Source: Allolobophora icterica (Eukaryota; Annelida; Clitellata; Crassiclitellata; Lumbricidae). Taken from it: a DNA stretch of 64,000 bases. The position numbers and the translations under genes are program-made. The notes beneath the pieces are model-generated. The model saw nothing but the letters and a program-made list of their open reading frames with translations, made no database searches and was not told the DNA's origin. Below are positions 35,809-45,811 of this stretch, piece by piece. The DNA is taken from assembly GCA_963556255.1 (NCBI GenBank), contig OY744604.1, positions 77,928,236 through 77,992,235 of the forward strand, in the 5' to 3' direction. Position 1 is the stretch's first letter; each line of letters opens with the position of its first letter.

Positions 35809-37527
35809 CATAGGACTAGGAGGCGGGGGGTTAGAGGGGCCAAGCGCCCCCAAATTTCGAGCGTTATTTTTTCTGGCAAGTAGGCGCCGGGAACAATGAT
35901 GAACTATGCTCCAAATTGCCCGAATGGGAAGAGTATTAGACTATTAGTAGCTACTAGCATGCAAACCACCATAAGAATTACAGCTTTATTCATTGATGTA
36001 CTAAACACTTGTTACTTACTTACCTAGTTATAGCATCCAGCATGTGGGCTTGATACCGACTTCAGAAAAGAAATAAACTTAAGTTCCTATGCACTCCACT
36101 TTTCGGCATGCAGTTGCGGAAGTCAGTGTTGTGTGCAGAAATTTCACTCATGTTCGATATTTTCTTAGTTGTGAATTTGTGATCCAAAACTAAGTGCTAA
36201 TTGTTAGCATAAGTTATCAAGTTAGAAATATAACTTTGTAGGCCTAATGGCTGAACCTTCGCGGAAACGAAGGTATCGACAGCGTGTTACGTGCAGTGAA
36301 TGTGGTAAAGAGTTAGATTCAGACTACGCAGAGCAGCATGGTAAAAATTATCAAGGTAAATATATGTTAAGTTAATAGCTTGTGTGAAAAGTCCCAAAAC
36401 CAGCTGACATTTTTCATGCAACCGAAGCAAACCGCAAACTCACAATCCGCCTGTGATTGACCTATTCTCAGTCTCCTGTCTACATCGGACACATCTGACA
36501 GACAACAGTTGTGTTAAACGATCTGTTGAAAGTTCAAGTTCTGATGAAGAGGATGCTGATCAACCTGACTCTGAGAATGAGAACTTCAACACTCCCTCTA
36601 GCCATCATGTAATGTAGGATGGCCAGCCTTGCCAAAATCAACCAATACTGAAAGAGCCTATAGTCCGAATAGAATTGGACGTGAAGGAACTCAAAGAAAT
36701 TTTTAATCCTGAATGGTTCACAAGCAGGCCCGCCAACACAAGGGGCCAGAAGACTGGCGACTTTTTGTGTCGGATCCGCAATTAACTTATGAAAAATACA
36801 GTATTATAATCAGTTATGCAAAGTTCATGATTTATGCCTTTTAAATGTAATATAACTGACAATTAACTACAATCAGTTTAAACTTCAAGCATCTGAATAT
36901 TACCTTACTTATCTTTTTTGCTATATTCAATTTTTCTGAAATTTTCTCAAGAAGCCTAGGGATAGTTTAGAGGCCCCTGACTGTTCTGCTTAGTGGGCCA
37001 AGAATTTCTGTCCGCGTGCCTGTTCAATAGTCACCGTTGGCTAAGCTATGACACTGGTGAATGTTGTTGCAGTCCATTACTTCCCATTAAGGGTAGGGCC
37101 TATTCCTGAGCACTGATCGATTCAAATTTGAGAACTGGAAGAAACCAGAACGTCTCATGAAACAATCCAGAAGCAGTCACCATCAGCTGGCAATCACAAA
37201 ATACGTGCGAACAAAATACGACAAACATCCTTTCTTATGCAGCTGAACGATGAACTTAGCGGCATGTGAAGCAAAATCGCGAAAACCTGCAAGTGATTAT
37301 AATTGAGTGGGGCAAGATAGACTCAATAATCTTTCGATTATCAACTGCAGATGAACGACATTATTCAGACTTTTGGTATAGATGAAAGAACAGAAATACC
37401 CTGCTGTTTTAGAGAGACTAGAGAGATTCAGTGACTATAAATGCACTACGCCAATTATTCGGGATTTATTTTTTTCGGGCAGAAATAAATTCTTCCCCCC
37501 GCCACTGAAATTTCCCCTACGCCTATG
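35809..37527 (+). mobile_element. hAT-derived element with transposase N-terminal remnants
   Basis: Ends are CATAGGACTAGG and, inverted, CATAGGCGTAGGGG. The flanks ATCAAGTT (35801-35808) and CTCAAGGT (37528-37535) are near-identical 8-mers, and unit C shows the uninterrupted site CTCAAGTTGGTAATGAAGC. Inside, 36247-36355 reads an ATG-initiated exon with a CSECGKELDSDYAEQH zinc-finger motif ending in a GTAAAT donor. Later, 36510-36770 encodes a SSSDEEDADQPDSENEN stretch. At 37125-37230 a KFENWKKPERL...HHQLAITKY segment follows. Catalytic domains are missing. Confidence 0.65.
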
Positions 37528-37807
37528 CTCAAGGTGGTAATGAAGCCATTGCGCAGAACGCGCAGATACCCAAGTGTTTAATTTGCATTTACCGGCTCAG
37601 CAGTTCATAAAACCGATACGCTATTTCTAATTCATTTGAACTCAAGCACAGCTGGGGTTCGACTTGAAAAACATCAAGATTAATCGCTTATTGCGAATCA
37701 TATACTTGCGCACAGCTAGGAAACGAACTGCAAAAGAATCAAGATTAATGACTGAATGCAAATCAAATTTTAATACCTACTGATAATATATTCTAACTGA
37801 ATTTGCT

Positions 37808-37815
37808 TATAAATA
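37808..37815 (+). promoter_or_regulatory. TATA-like box of gene B
   Basis: TATAAATA lies exactly 84 bp upstream of the ATG. Gene C (45728) and gene D (57667) have TATAAGTA at the same distance. The following ACACACGTCGTCGTGCAGACT, conserved in all three, is a plausible start region. Confidence 0.6.
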
Positions 37816-37891
37816 TTCAGTTTACACACGTCGTCGTGCAGACTGTTCTCAACCTGTGACTTAAGTGTCGTTGCTCTTCTCCTACAGGAAC

Positions 37892-40532
37892 ATGGCGCAG
37901 TTACTTGGAACGATTTGCTTGGCGATATGCATATCTGGCATAACGACAGGTTAGTCTTCAGTAGTCTTTAAACTTAAACGTTATTAAATAATAAGAATCT
38001 AAAATACGACATGCTAGTTGAATTCCTACTTCATTCTTAAAATGACTTGGAATGCAGTTCTTAATTAGCTTAATGACAGAATCACGGTAAATTTCGAGCA
38101 ATTAGACATGTTTTTGCAAGTATAGCCTATTTTAAATCTGCGTCTCCTAAATTGAATTTCTGATGTATGACGTGCGTATACTATCTTACTTTAGGTCCTA
38201 TATAAGTAAATGTTAATGTTAGTACCCACTCAGAATATTACTCTTGGATTTCTTGCGATGAATTTTATTATGAGACATTTAATGATAAACAGGATGCTTT
38301 TCAACCACTTCAATATTTAGTATAAAACCATAACTCTTCCGTCCACCTACTAACGAATTCCTCCTCACTCACTTTAACGTTTGGTTCCGTAATCTTTTCA
38401 TCATCAGTGAATGCCAATGTCGTTTTCAAGTCACATCTGCGACCTTCCGTGTAACTTTTCATTCATATTCACGACCTTCACCCTATCCGCTAACATCGAT
38501 TTCAAAACTGCCTCTGCCATGGCTGAATGTTGCTATTCGTTCTTTATCAAATTCGAATCCAAGTAGCAACTCGACATATCTTTGTTTTGTTCACATGATT
38601 GGGAATCGTAATATCGACTCTCCTGTTATGACGTCCTACGATTCAACGAAATGCCGGTACGTGACGTTTTGGCGCACCCGTTTGGCGCGACCGGTTTGCC
38701 GCGACCGTTTTGGCGCCGGCCGTTTTGGCGCTGATAAACAGAAATAAATCTAGTAGGCAAGAAATATTTAGTCATTTTAACTGCATGTGTAAAAAACGTA
38801 TCAACCCAGCATATCAAAGCTTACAAGAAATGTTCAAAGCTGATCCTGTTCAAAACCACTAATGCACTACCCCGTTAGGTAAGTTGTACAGTCCGCTTTC
38901 TTGTTTAGGGCGAAACCACTACAAAGTCAACACACAAAAGGGAATCAGTTGATGATAAATGTTCTAAGGATAGAATTGGTGCCAGAAATTAATACCTAAA
39001 CTAGCTATTGATGCAGACAATACAGGTAGTCTCGGACACGCAAGTTTGAAATGCCTGTTTACAGAAAATCTCGTATGTCAGCATATATTCCACCAGTGCC
39101 GGCCTTATGGTATTTCAGGGACTATGTAGCCTAGAGTATAATGCACGGGCCCCCATGACACAAGACAAATTGCTAACAATTTCATTTTAGTAAATTGTTA
39201 ACAAGTAGAACAAGTAAAATTTAACAATTTTCAATACCGGAGTACTTACTGTAATCGCCAGCACATTGTTTTTATTTTTAAAATCATGGCAGAAGTCTTC
39301 GTTACGAGGATTCTCGGATAAGGAGGAAGTTAAAATGTTATAGCGCTAATATAATTTGAATCAAACTAAGCTTATGGTACCATTTGACAATAATTTTATT
39401 GACAAAAGAGAGGATTTACGAAACCATACTATTATTATCAGAGGCGGTCTTTGACAGTTTTGTGCTATAGGCCACTATAGGCACGCCGTAAGGACAAAAA
39501 TGCCGCCCTTAACTCAGCACATATATTTCCATTTAATTTCTTATTAACTAATTAAATTTTTGCCGGAATTTGCCGCCCCTTGAGAAATTCTGCCTATATC
39601 GCCTATACCTAAAGCAGGTAGCCTACTGATTATTATAACGGTCTCTAGTTCATGTTAATATTCTGTGACTTTTCGGGCCCCCGTAGTTGCGGGCCCTGTG
39701 TGACTGCACTGTTAACACTCAAAGACCGGCACTGATTCCACAATGTCTCAGTCGTGCTTCTGATTATCTTTAACAATGACAGAATTTGAGAAATACACTT
39801 TTCCTTTTGCAGTTCGTATGAAGTCGTTGCTCTTGTTTCAGTTGAATCTCTTCAGTGCTACGATTGTGAAGATTGTACACCTACAACGGCACGTTTAATC
39901 GAATGTATGGCGACTAACATAGGTATTGAAGCCTACAGCTGCTACAAAACGATCGAACACAGAATCACAGGTACATGCGACCTTATTTAGCCTTCAGACG
40001 AAAGAGTAAGTATACTGAATTCGGTTTTATATTGGATACAAAAGGACACTGTCGTCGAGGTAGATGCTTTCCACAGTTGAACAAAATTCGGCAGTGCGAC
40101 CTTTGCCAATTTTAAAATTCAGGCCGGGCTTTGAGCCCAGATTTTAGAACCAACTCACCAGAATAGGACTACTGGCGAACCGTAGCTCGCACCACGCATA
40201 TCACGAAGTCTATTAAAACCCAGTTGAAATTCAACTTATCGACTCATACTTGTTTTCCTGTTACTCCAGCGATACACTTGCATTACATATCAGGGCGGCA
40301 TTCTTTGTCGTTACGGATTTTAGTAAGAGCTATTTTTGCATTTGATGCAGACTTACAGCCTAGTGCTCAAACGGTGTTTTGTTTTGCAGCTAATGAGGAG
40401 AAGCATACAACCAGGATAAGAGCATCTTGCACTTACCATCCACTCATGGATGCCTATTGCCGAAACTATGTCGCTGACGGTTTTTGTACTACGTACTGTG
40501 ATTCTGATGGCTGCAATAAACCATTCGAATAG
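37892..40532 (+). CDS. Ly6/uPAR-like secreted protein B, three exons
   Basis: Coding exons are 37892-37949, 39842-39970 and 40390-40532, giving 109 residues. Both introns are phase 1 with GT-AG borders. Exon 1 encodes a signal peptide (MAQLLGTICLAICIS). The mature chain begins near LQCYDC. Cysteines at residues 25, 28, 31, 41, 53, 76, 86, 95, 99 and 104 match the ten-cysteine Ly6/uPAR three-finger pattern. The chain ends with C99-x4-C104-N105, the family signature. No hydrophobic C-terminal segment follows, so a GPI anchor is unlikely and the product is probably secreted. Such proteins act as ligands, receptor modulators or defence factors; which applies here is unknown. Intron 1 holds a hAT-like insertion. 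The start is the only ATG with a signal sequence, and it is identical in position in C and D. Confidence 0.87.
38656..38745. repeat. Single-ended GGCGC/GTTTTGGCGC array
   Basis: Five tandem CCGTTTTGGCGC-type units lie in intron 1 of gene B at a point where gene D lacks them. It resembles one terminus of the array-ended MULE-like elements. I did not find the matching inverse end. Confidence 0.5.
39094..39734. mobile_element. hAT-like element in intron 1 of gene B
   Basis: It runs from CAGTGCCGGCCTTA to GACCGGCACTG. The 7-bp flank ATTCCAC occurs on both sides (39087-39093 and 39735-39741). The same insertion point is occupied in gene D, and its right border survives in genes A and C, so it predates the duplications. 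Confidence 0.8.
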
Positions 40533-40679
40533 CCGAATACAACAATTTGGAAACAAGTCCCAAGTGACTATTATAGATTTGATCATCTATTCAATTTTCT
40601 TCTATTTAATCATTCAGCCATGAAGGCTAAATGAGTTCTCTGTTCGATCGTTTAATTCAGATTCCTAAATTCAAAGCTA

Positions 40680-41133
40680 AAAGGATCCATATTAAGTGTC
40701 CTGATATGCATATATGCAAATATAAATATATCCATCGTAGCTAGTTGATGGGGTTGATGTAAGCAGCAGGAATCATGTAGCCCATCTTACGTATAAGGTT
40801 TTGACGCTCGTGCCATGTAGTAGGCCTATAGATCGGTTCGAGTCGTAATGTAGCAGAAGTGAACGTTATCGGCGCAGACCCAAAACGACCCGGCGGATCA
40901 CCTCTCTTGACTGATGACCAGTTCGACCCCAGGTGGATGGTCGGAAGAAAGACTAAGACTAAAACGCTCTGCATTAGTCGATGAGTTAATTCACAAGTTA
41001 AAACGACGACCTCGCACCATTGCTTCTCCACCTCGTGACAACCCTCCCTTACCTATTTGGTTCAGCTACTATCTATGCAAATAAGTTAGTCGGTTGCTTT
41101 ACTCACTTACTCACTTGCGTAGTCTTTTCCACC

Positions 41134-41166
<33 letters not shown>

Positions 41167-41590
41167 TCTGTCTCTGTCTCTGTCTGTCTGTCTGTCTCTG
41201 TATGTCTGTCTCTGTCTGTCTGGCTGTCTCTCTCTCACTTTGAACGTATTCGTCTTTGTCCGTCTGTCTATCTATGATCACGTGGCATCTGGTCAGTTAG
41301 TTATTGGGCTCGTGCTTCAGACTTACTCGCGCTATCGTTTTCTGGAATGTATGGATCGGTTTGTAAGACAGTGCGGTGATGAGTGCATGCCTCCATCAAT
41401 TACCCGTATCAGTAAGTGCATGCCTTCGAATGACTCTCTGGCGCAACAGATCTCAACCACTACAGACACACACACATAATATACACACACACACACGTAC
41501 ATGTACATAAAATATTTACATACATACTTACGTACTCACCCAATTACATACATAGTAGATGCATAGATACAAACATGAACTTGAATACAT
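40680..41590. other. No gene; simple (TCTC/TCTG)n and (CA)n tracts
   Basis: Unit B's homology to the other units stops near 40670. A CT-rich tract lies at about 41140-41240 and (CA)n at about 41465-41495. I see no coding region here. Confidence 0.5.
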
Positions 41591-41593
41591 ATA

Positions 41594-42971
41594 GGGGAGA
41601 CCGGGGCTATATGTTACAGAGGGTTATATGTTATAACGATAATATCTATGGTGTTTACTAATTTGTAGTGAATATCTATGTTCTAGCGCATGCGCACAGT
41701 TAGCCTGCAGGTATAGTGGCGGAGCTGTTGATATATTTGACAGCGTGATCAATTTAGTGCAAATAAACGTTTTTTGAGCAGATATCTTTTTCAAAGGTAA
41801 GTGCGCACCTTTGTTATTTCTGCGGCCAGTTTTAGTACTTCGGTTGTCATATTCTGCGTGTTGGTGGCATGGTGATATGTGTTTATAAACAGAATATTAC
41901 TAGCGATGTAGCTTGACCGTTGTATGTGTAAAAGCTTGTTGTTTACGAAGATGTGCCCAGGGGCTATATGTTACATTTGTAACACATAGCCCCGTATTAT
42001 TAACTTGTGCTATTGACTTATTGGCCTATGTAGGCCAATAAGTCTTGATTGCTATATAATTAAGAATAGGCATAGGCTACCGTGTAACTGCAACGGGCAC
42101 TAGGTTAATGTTTGAATAACTCTTTTCAAATCCAAAATGAGGTCAGTGAAAAACGCACTGGCCGAGGCACATCGAAACAAAAAGAAACGAGTCGACCCAG
42201 GTGCAAGGAAAAACTTAAGCAATAAACTAGCAAAGAATGGATCTACGAGTATGACCAACAACAAAGGAAAGAAATCTGCTCCGAATAAATCTGCTCCGAA
42301 GAAATCTGCTCCGAAGAAATCTGCTCCGAAGAAATCTGCTCCGAAGAAATCTGCTCCGAAAACCCGCAGAAAGAGTTCAGTTACGAAAAACAGCGACAAT
42401 TATAATAAATCTAAGAAAACGGTTTGCCTAGTTTGCGGCGAATCGTTCGACGAGGACTGGGTACAATGCCTAGGATGTGGTGATGGAAACGATTATTGTG
42501 TATGCCACAACTGTTATGACTCTGACTAGGCCTAAGCTTAAGTAGACCCATTTAACTGATTTCTTAACTAGTAGTTTAGTTTAGTTTTCGTCGTTTTTAT
42601 TTCATCAACTGTTGAAGAACTTCAGACTTTATAGGCCTAATCAGTTCTGAATAATCTTTTATATTGTTAGTGATGTTCCTGTTTAATAATCACTTTACAT
42701 TTACTGTAAAGATGTCAATTCTACCTGTGTAACATTGCAACCCCGGGAATGTAACATGTAACCCCTTTATCGGGGTTATTTGTTACATTCCAGTAGCTTG
42801 CCTAACACCAATATTGCACAAAATTCATTAACTATTAACAAAATCTACTGTGACCAATTTCTGTGTAACATAATGAAGTGCTAAACACCCTTGGCCTTAG
42901 GAAAATTCAGGTGCTGAGGAAAAGCCAATTTACAAAAAAGTGAAATTGTAACATATAGCCCCGGTCTCCCC
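41594..42971 (+). mobile_element. pogo/Tc1-type element with TA target site
   Basis: The first 25 bases (GGGGAGACCGGGGCTATATG...) are repeated exactly inverted at the right end, and TA flanks both sides (41592-41593 and 42972-42973). Internal palindromes repeat the GGGGCTATATGTTACA theme at 41961-41994 and 42745-42790. The element carries one intact ORF at 42137-42529 but no DDE catalytic core, so it is a deletion derivative. Confidence 0.8.
42137..42529 (+). CDS. 130-residue ORF from a pogo-like transposase C-terminus
   Basis: Residues 1-45 are basic. Residues 45-75 are tandem KKSAP pentapeptides encoded by nearly identical 15-bp repeats. Residues 97-126 form a zinc-finger-like motif: C97-x2-C100, WVQC111-x2-C114, then C121, C123 and C126, with a YCVCHNCYDSD end. 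Pogo-like transposases of many invertebrates end in a similar WVQC...C...HNC finger followed by acidic residues. The DDE domain is missing. The frame is intact from ATG to TAG, so it could yield a small DNA- or chromatin-binding protein. Expression is unproven, and this may simply be a recent internal-deletion element. Confidence 0.5.
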   Translation: MRSVKNALAEAHRNKKKRVDPGARKNLSNKLAKNGSTSMTNNKGKKSAPNKSAPKKSAPKKSAPKKSAPKKSAPKTRRKSSVTKNSDNYNKSKKTVCLVCGESFDEDWVQCLGCGDGNDYCVCHNCYDSD

Positions 42972-42994
42972 TACATATATACATAGGTCATGCA

Positions 42995-43383
42995 GTTTTC
43001 AATAAAATGCTTTAGCACAATGATTTAGAATACTCTCCCACAGGACCTGATTCAAGCTCCTGTCCTTGGTTTATTTAAAGTACAAAACGAAACGCTACAT
43101 ATTGTCCTCGCAGATTTAATTGTTTTTATGGTTTGTTACTTTCTTACCTTGCACGACACTGTTTACATTCTTCGCATATGATTTGAAATGTTGTGTGAAA
43201 TGATCATGAAGTTGTGTGTTGAACTGGTCGCCTGTAAACTGTTTATGTGAGAGGGTAATCCAAGTAGGCTGTCACGGGACTTTTTACCATTTTGGATTAA
43301 CCTTTTGACGACAGCACTTGAAATCCTATAGGCGAAACTGTCATAATTTGATTTGTCTGTTGTGTGGTGCTTCAATAAACAAT

Positions 43384-43417
<34 letters not shown>

Positions 43418-43418
43418 G

Positions 43419-43449
<31 letters not shown>

Positions 43450-43450
43450 T
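42995..43450 (+). mobile_element. CR1/L2-like fragment with (CAAT)n tail
   Basis: A short frame reads NTLPQDLIQAP-like sequence. It is followed by the 3' UTR hairpin GGTAATCCAAG...TTTTGGATTAACC also seen at 14170-14215, AATAAA, and a (CAAT)n tail at 43380-43447. Confidence 0.6.
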
Positions 43451-43519
43451 ATACCTGCCAATAAACACATATATACAAACGCATTCGCAAACATAATACG
43501 CCTTTTGCACAGCCATGTT

Positions 43520-44260
43520 TGCTGTTGAAGTCGTCTAAGGTCATTTTGGCAGATCATTTTGTCTCACAATTTAATCGATAATCTTGCAAGGTTCGAGAAT
43601 TACTTCTGCCGATTTTGCGTGACGGAATTTATTTTTCTTTTTTGGTTGCACGTTTTCGTAACCTTTCCGTGACTGGAATGGTCCACATACAGCCCTACGC
43701 GGTTTTAACAGGTCGGAAATGTTCACGTTTAAACATAGCTCGAGGCCGAGCTTTTTAGCTGACGTACAAACCTCAGACAAAATGACGTGCTTACGCAGTT
43801 TTCTTTGGGCGACTTTGACTCAGAAGCAAGGTCTGAGCGAGTCTGTAGAGCGGCCCCAGTTGTCAATCACATAATGCCTACACTATCAACCATAGGCGTA
43901 GACTCTGGTGGGGGAGCCGAGGAACGTCCCTCCCAATAATTGAGATGGACTGTACACCCAATGCAACAAGTGTTGAATGAATTGCCAACCCCCTTCCACC
44001 CAATATTTTGGACAAGTTTACGCCAGTGCTATCAACCGTTCGACATTCGACCGATACCTGTTCTGCGTGTGGGCCTACGTGGTGGTGGTTCGAGGGATTT
44101 CTGGACGCCATGTCATCATCCATCTATGAGGGACCGCAGAAACGTTCGGGTAAAGTAGTATTTTCGTGATCGGAGCAAGTTACTTTACACAATAGTTGTC
44201 ACTCAACCAAACAATTATAGTCCTAATCAGTACTTCTTGTATCGCGTTCTGATAGCATCA
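43520..44260. repeat. Ly6 unit C, upstream block
   Basis: Homologous to 34890-35700 and 56600-57290. It continues at 45410-45811 after the insertion at 44282-45238 and adjacent microsatellites. Confidence 0.6.
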
Positions 44261-44281
44261 GAGTCGAAAATTTTTATGTAA

Positions 44282-45238
44282 CCCTCGTAGTATGTCGCTA
44301 AGTTAGTCAATTTTAGGGTGTCGGCCCTGTTGGGGTCCATAATTATGAACCCCACTGTTAAAACCAAAAGATTGTTGGTTAAACGTTACGTAGTAGCAGT
44401 AGGATATGTGGTCATAATTATTATACTGTTTTGCTCTCTAATAAAAAGGTGGCAGTTGTTATGACTGTATTGTGTGATAAAAGGAGCGAAAAAAGAAGAA
44501 AATTAGAGAAAATGGGAAAAAAGCAAGATGGACGGGAATTGACTAAAATTTCAAACTGTTCATTGTCTCTTATTATTTTTTTCTGCTGCTTTCGTCTTTC
44601 TACGTCTTCTTGGCAGCGCCACATCTTACCTACGCGACCTTTGCCGCCCGGTGTCTGACGTCGTAGAGCTTCGGGCACTTCGTTGCTCGACCGGAGGGAA
44701 GCTCTTGGTCCCACGTGCTCGTTCTTTTACTAGTCCAGCGCCGGACTTTCTCAGTTGCGAGTCCCTCCACTTGTATTGGGCTCCCACTGGAACTGCGCCT
44801 ACTACCTCTTAACAATGTGCCTGCATTTCATAAATCACTCAGTTCTTTCTTTTTCTAACTGTGGCTGAACTGGGAGCGCTCATCAGTAGGTATCTTGAAA
44901 GGGCGCCAAATGAATGAACAAATATATCGCGTATAAACTTTACATAAACTAAACCAATGACAGTGCAATATAAAACCATGAATTAAATTGTAAAATTAAA
45001 TCTTTGCGTTTTCTCCAAGTGCATTATTACCATTGGGGTCCATTTCGACCCCAACACCTCAACTGTAGGCCCCTATAATTGTCTCAAGTGGCGTGGAAAA
45101 TCCTTTTTCGCAGGAATCATTCCTTGCTATTAATGATGAAGTCATAAAATTTTAGTTTCTTAAGTGCATGGTATCACTGCATTTTATTTAAATGAAAACG
45201 CGATTGGGGTCCACATGGACCCGAACTTACTACGAGGG
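44282..45238. mobile_element. piggyBac-like element
   Basis: The ends CCCTCGTAGTA and TACTACGAGGG are exact inverse complements. The flanks GTAA and CTAA resemble an eroded TTAA target, and units B and D have TTAATTAATG at this point. Repeated GGGGTCCA and TGGACCC motifs lie just inside both ends. CCCT termini with a TTAA target and GGGTCC subterminal repeats fit piggyBac-type MITEs. A CR1/L2 3' fragment is nested at about 44590-44920. No transposase. Confidence 0.55.
44590..44920 (+). mobile_element. CR1/L2-like 3' fragment, nested
   Basis: A frameshifted reverse transcriptase C-terminus (RARSFTSPAPDFLSCESL) precedes the GGGAGCGCTC hairpin and an AATGAATGAAC tail. Confidence 0.5.
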
Positions 45239-45244
45239 CTAATG

Positions 45245-45400
<156 letters not shown>

Positions 45401-45727
45401 AATTCACAAGGTATCAGTCCTCAAAGATAGGGACGCGGCCTATGGTAAATAAACAATTTCAAAAATGCACGTCTCAAGTTGGTAATGAAGCGACTGAGCA
45501 GAATGAACAGATAAACTTATACCCAGGTGTTCAGTTTGCACTTACAGGCTGAGCAGGTCATAAACCGATAGGCTATTTCTCGTTTGAAAAACATCAAGAT
45601 TAATCACTTTATGCATATCAAATGCTTATGCACAGTTGGAAACCGAATTGAAAAACATCAAGTGCAATCACTTTATGCAAATCAAATTTTAATACCCACA
45701 GATATGCTAACTGAATGTACATGTATT

Positions 45728-45735
45728 TATAAGTA
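45728..45735 (+). promoter_or_regulatory. TATA-like box of gene C
   Basis: TATAAGTA, 84 bp upstream of the gene C ATG, the same spacing as in genes B and D. Confidence 0.55.
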
Positions 45736-45811
45736 TTCAGTTTACACACGTCGTCGTGCAGACTCTTCTCAACCTGTGACGTAGGGGTCGTTGCTCTTCT
45801 CCTACAGGAAC

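Noticed and set aside
42100..42399. Minus-strand frame with GADFF pentapeptide repeats
   Set aside because: It is the antisense of the KKSAP-encoding 15-bp repeats of the plus-strand ORF. It is not a pentapeptide-repeat protein.
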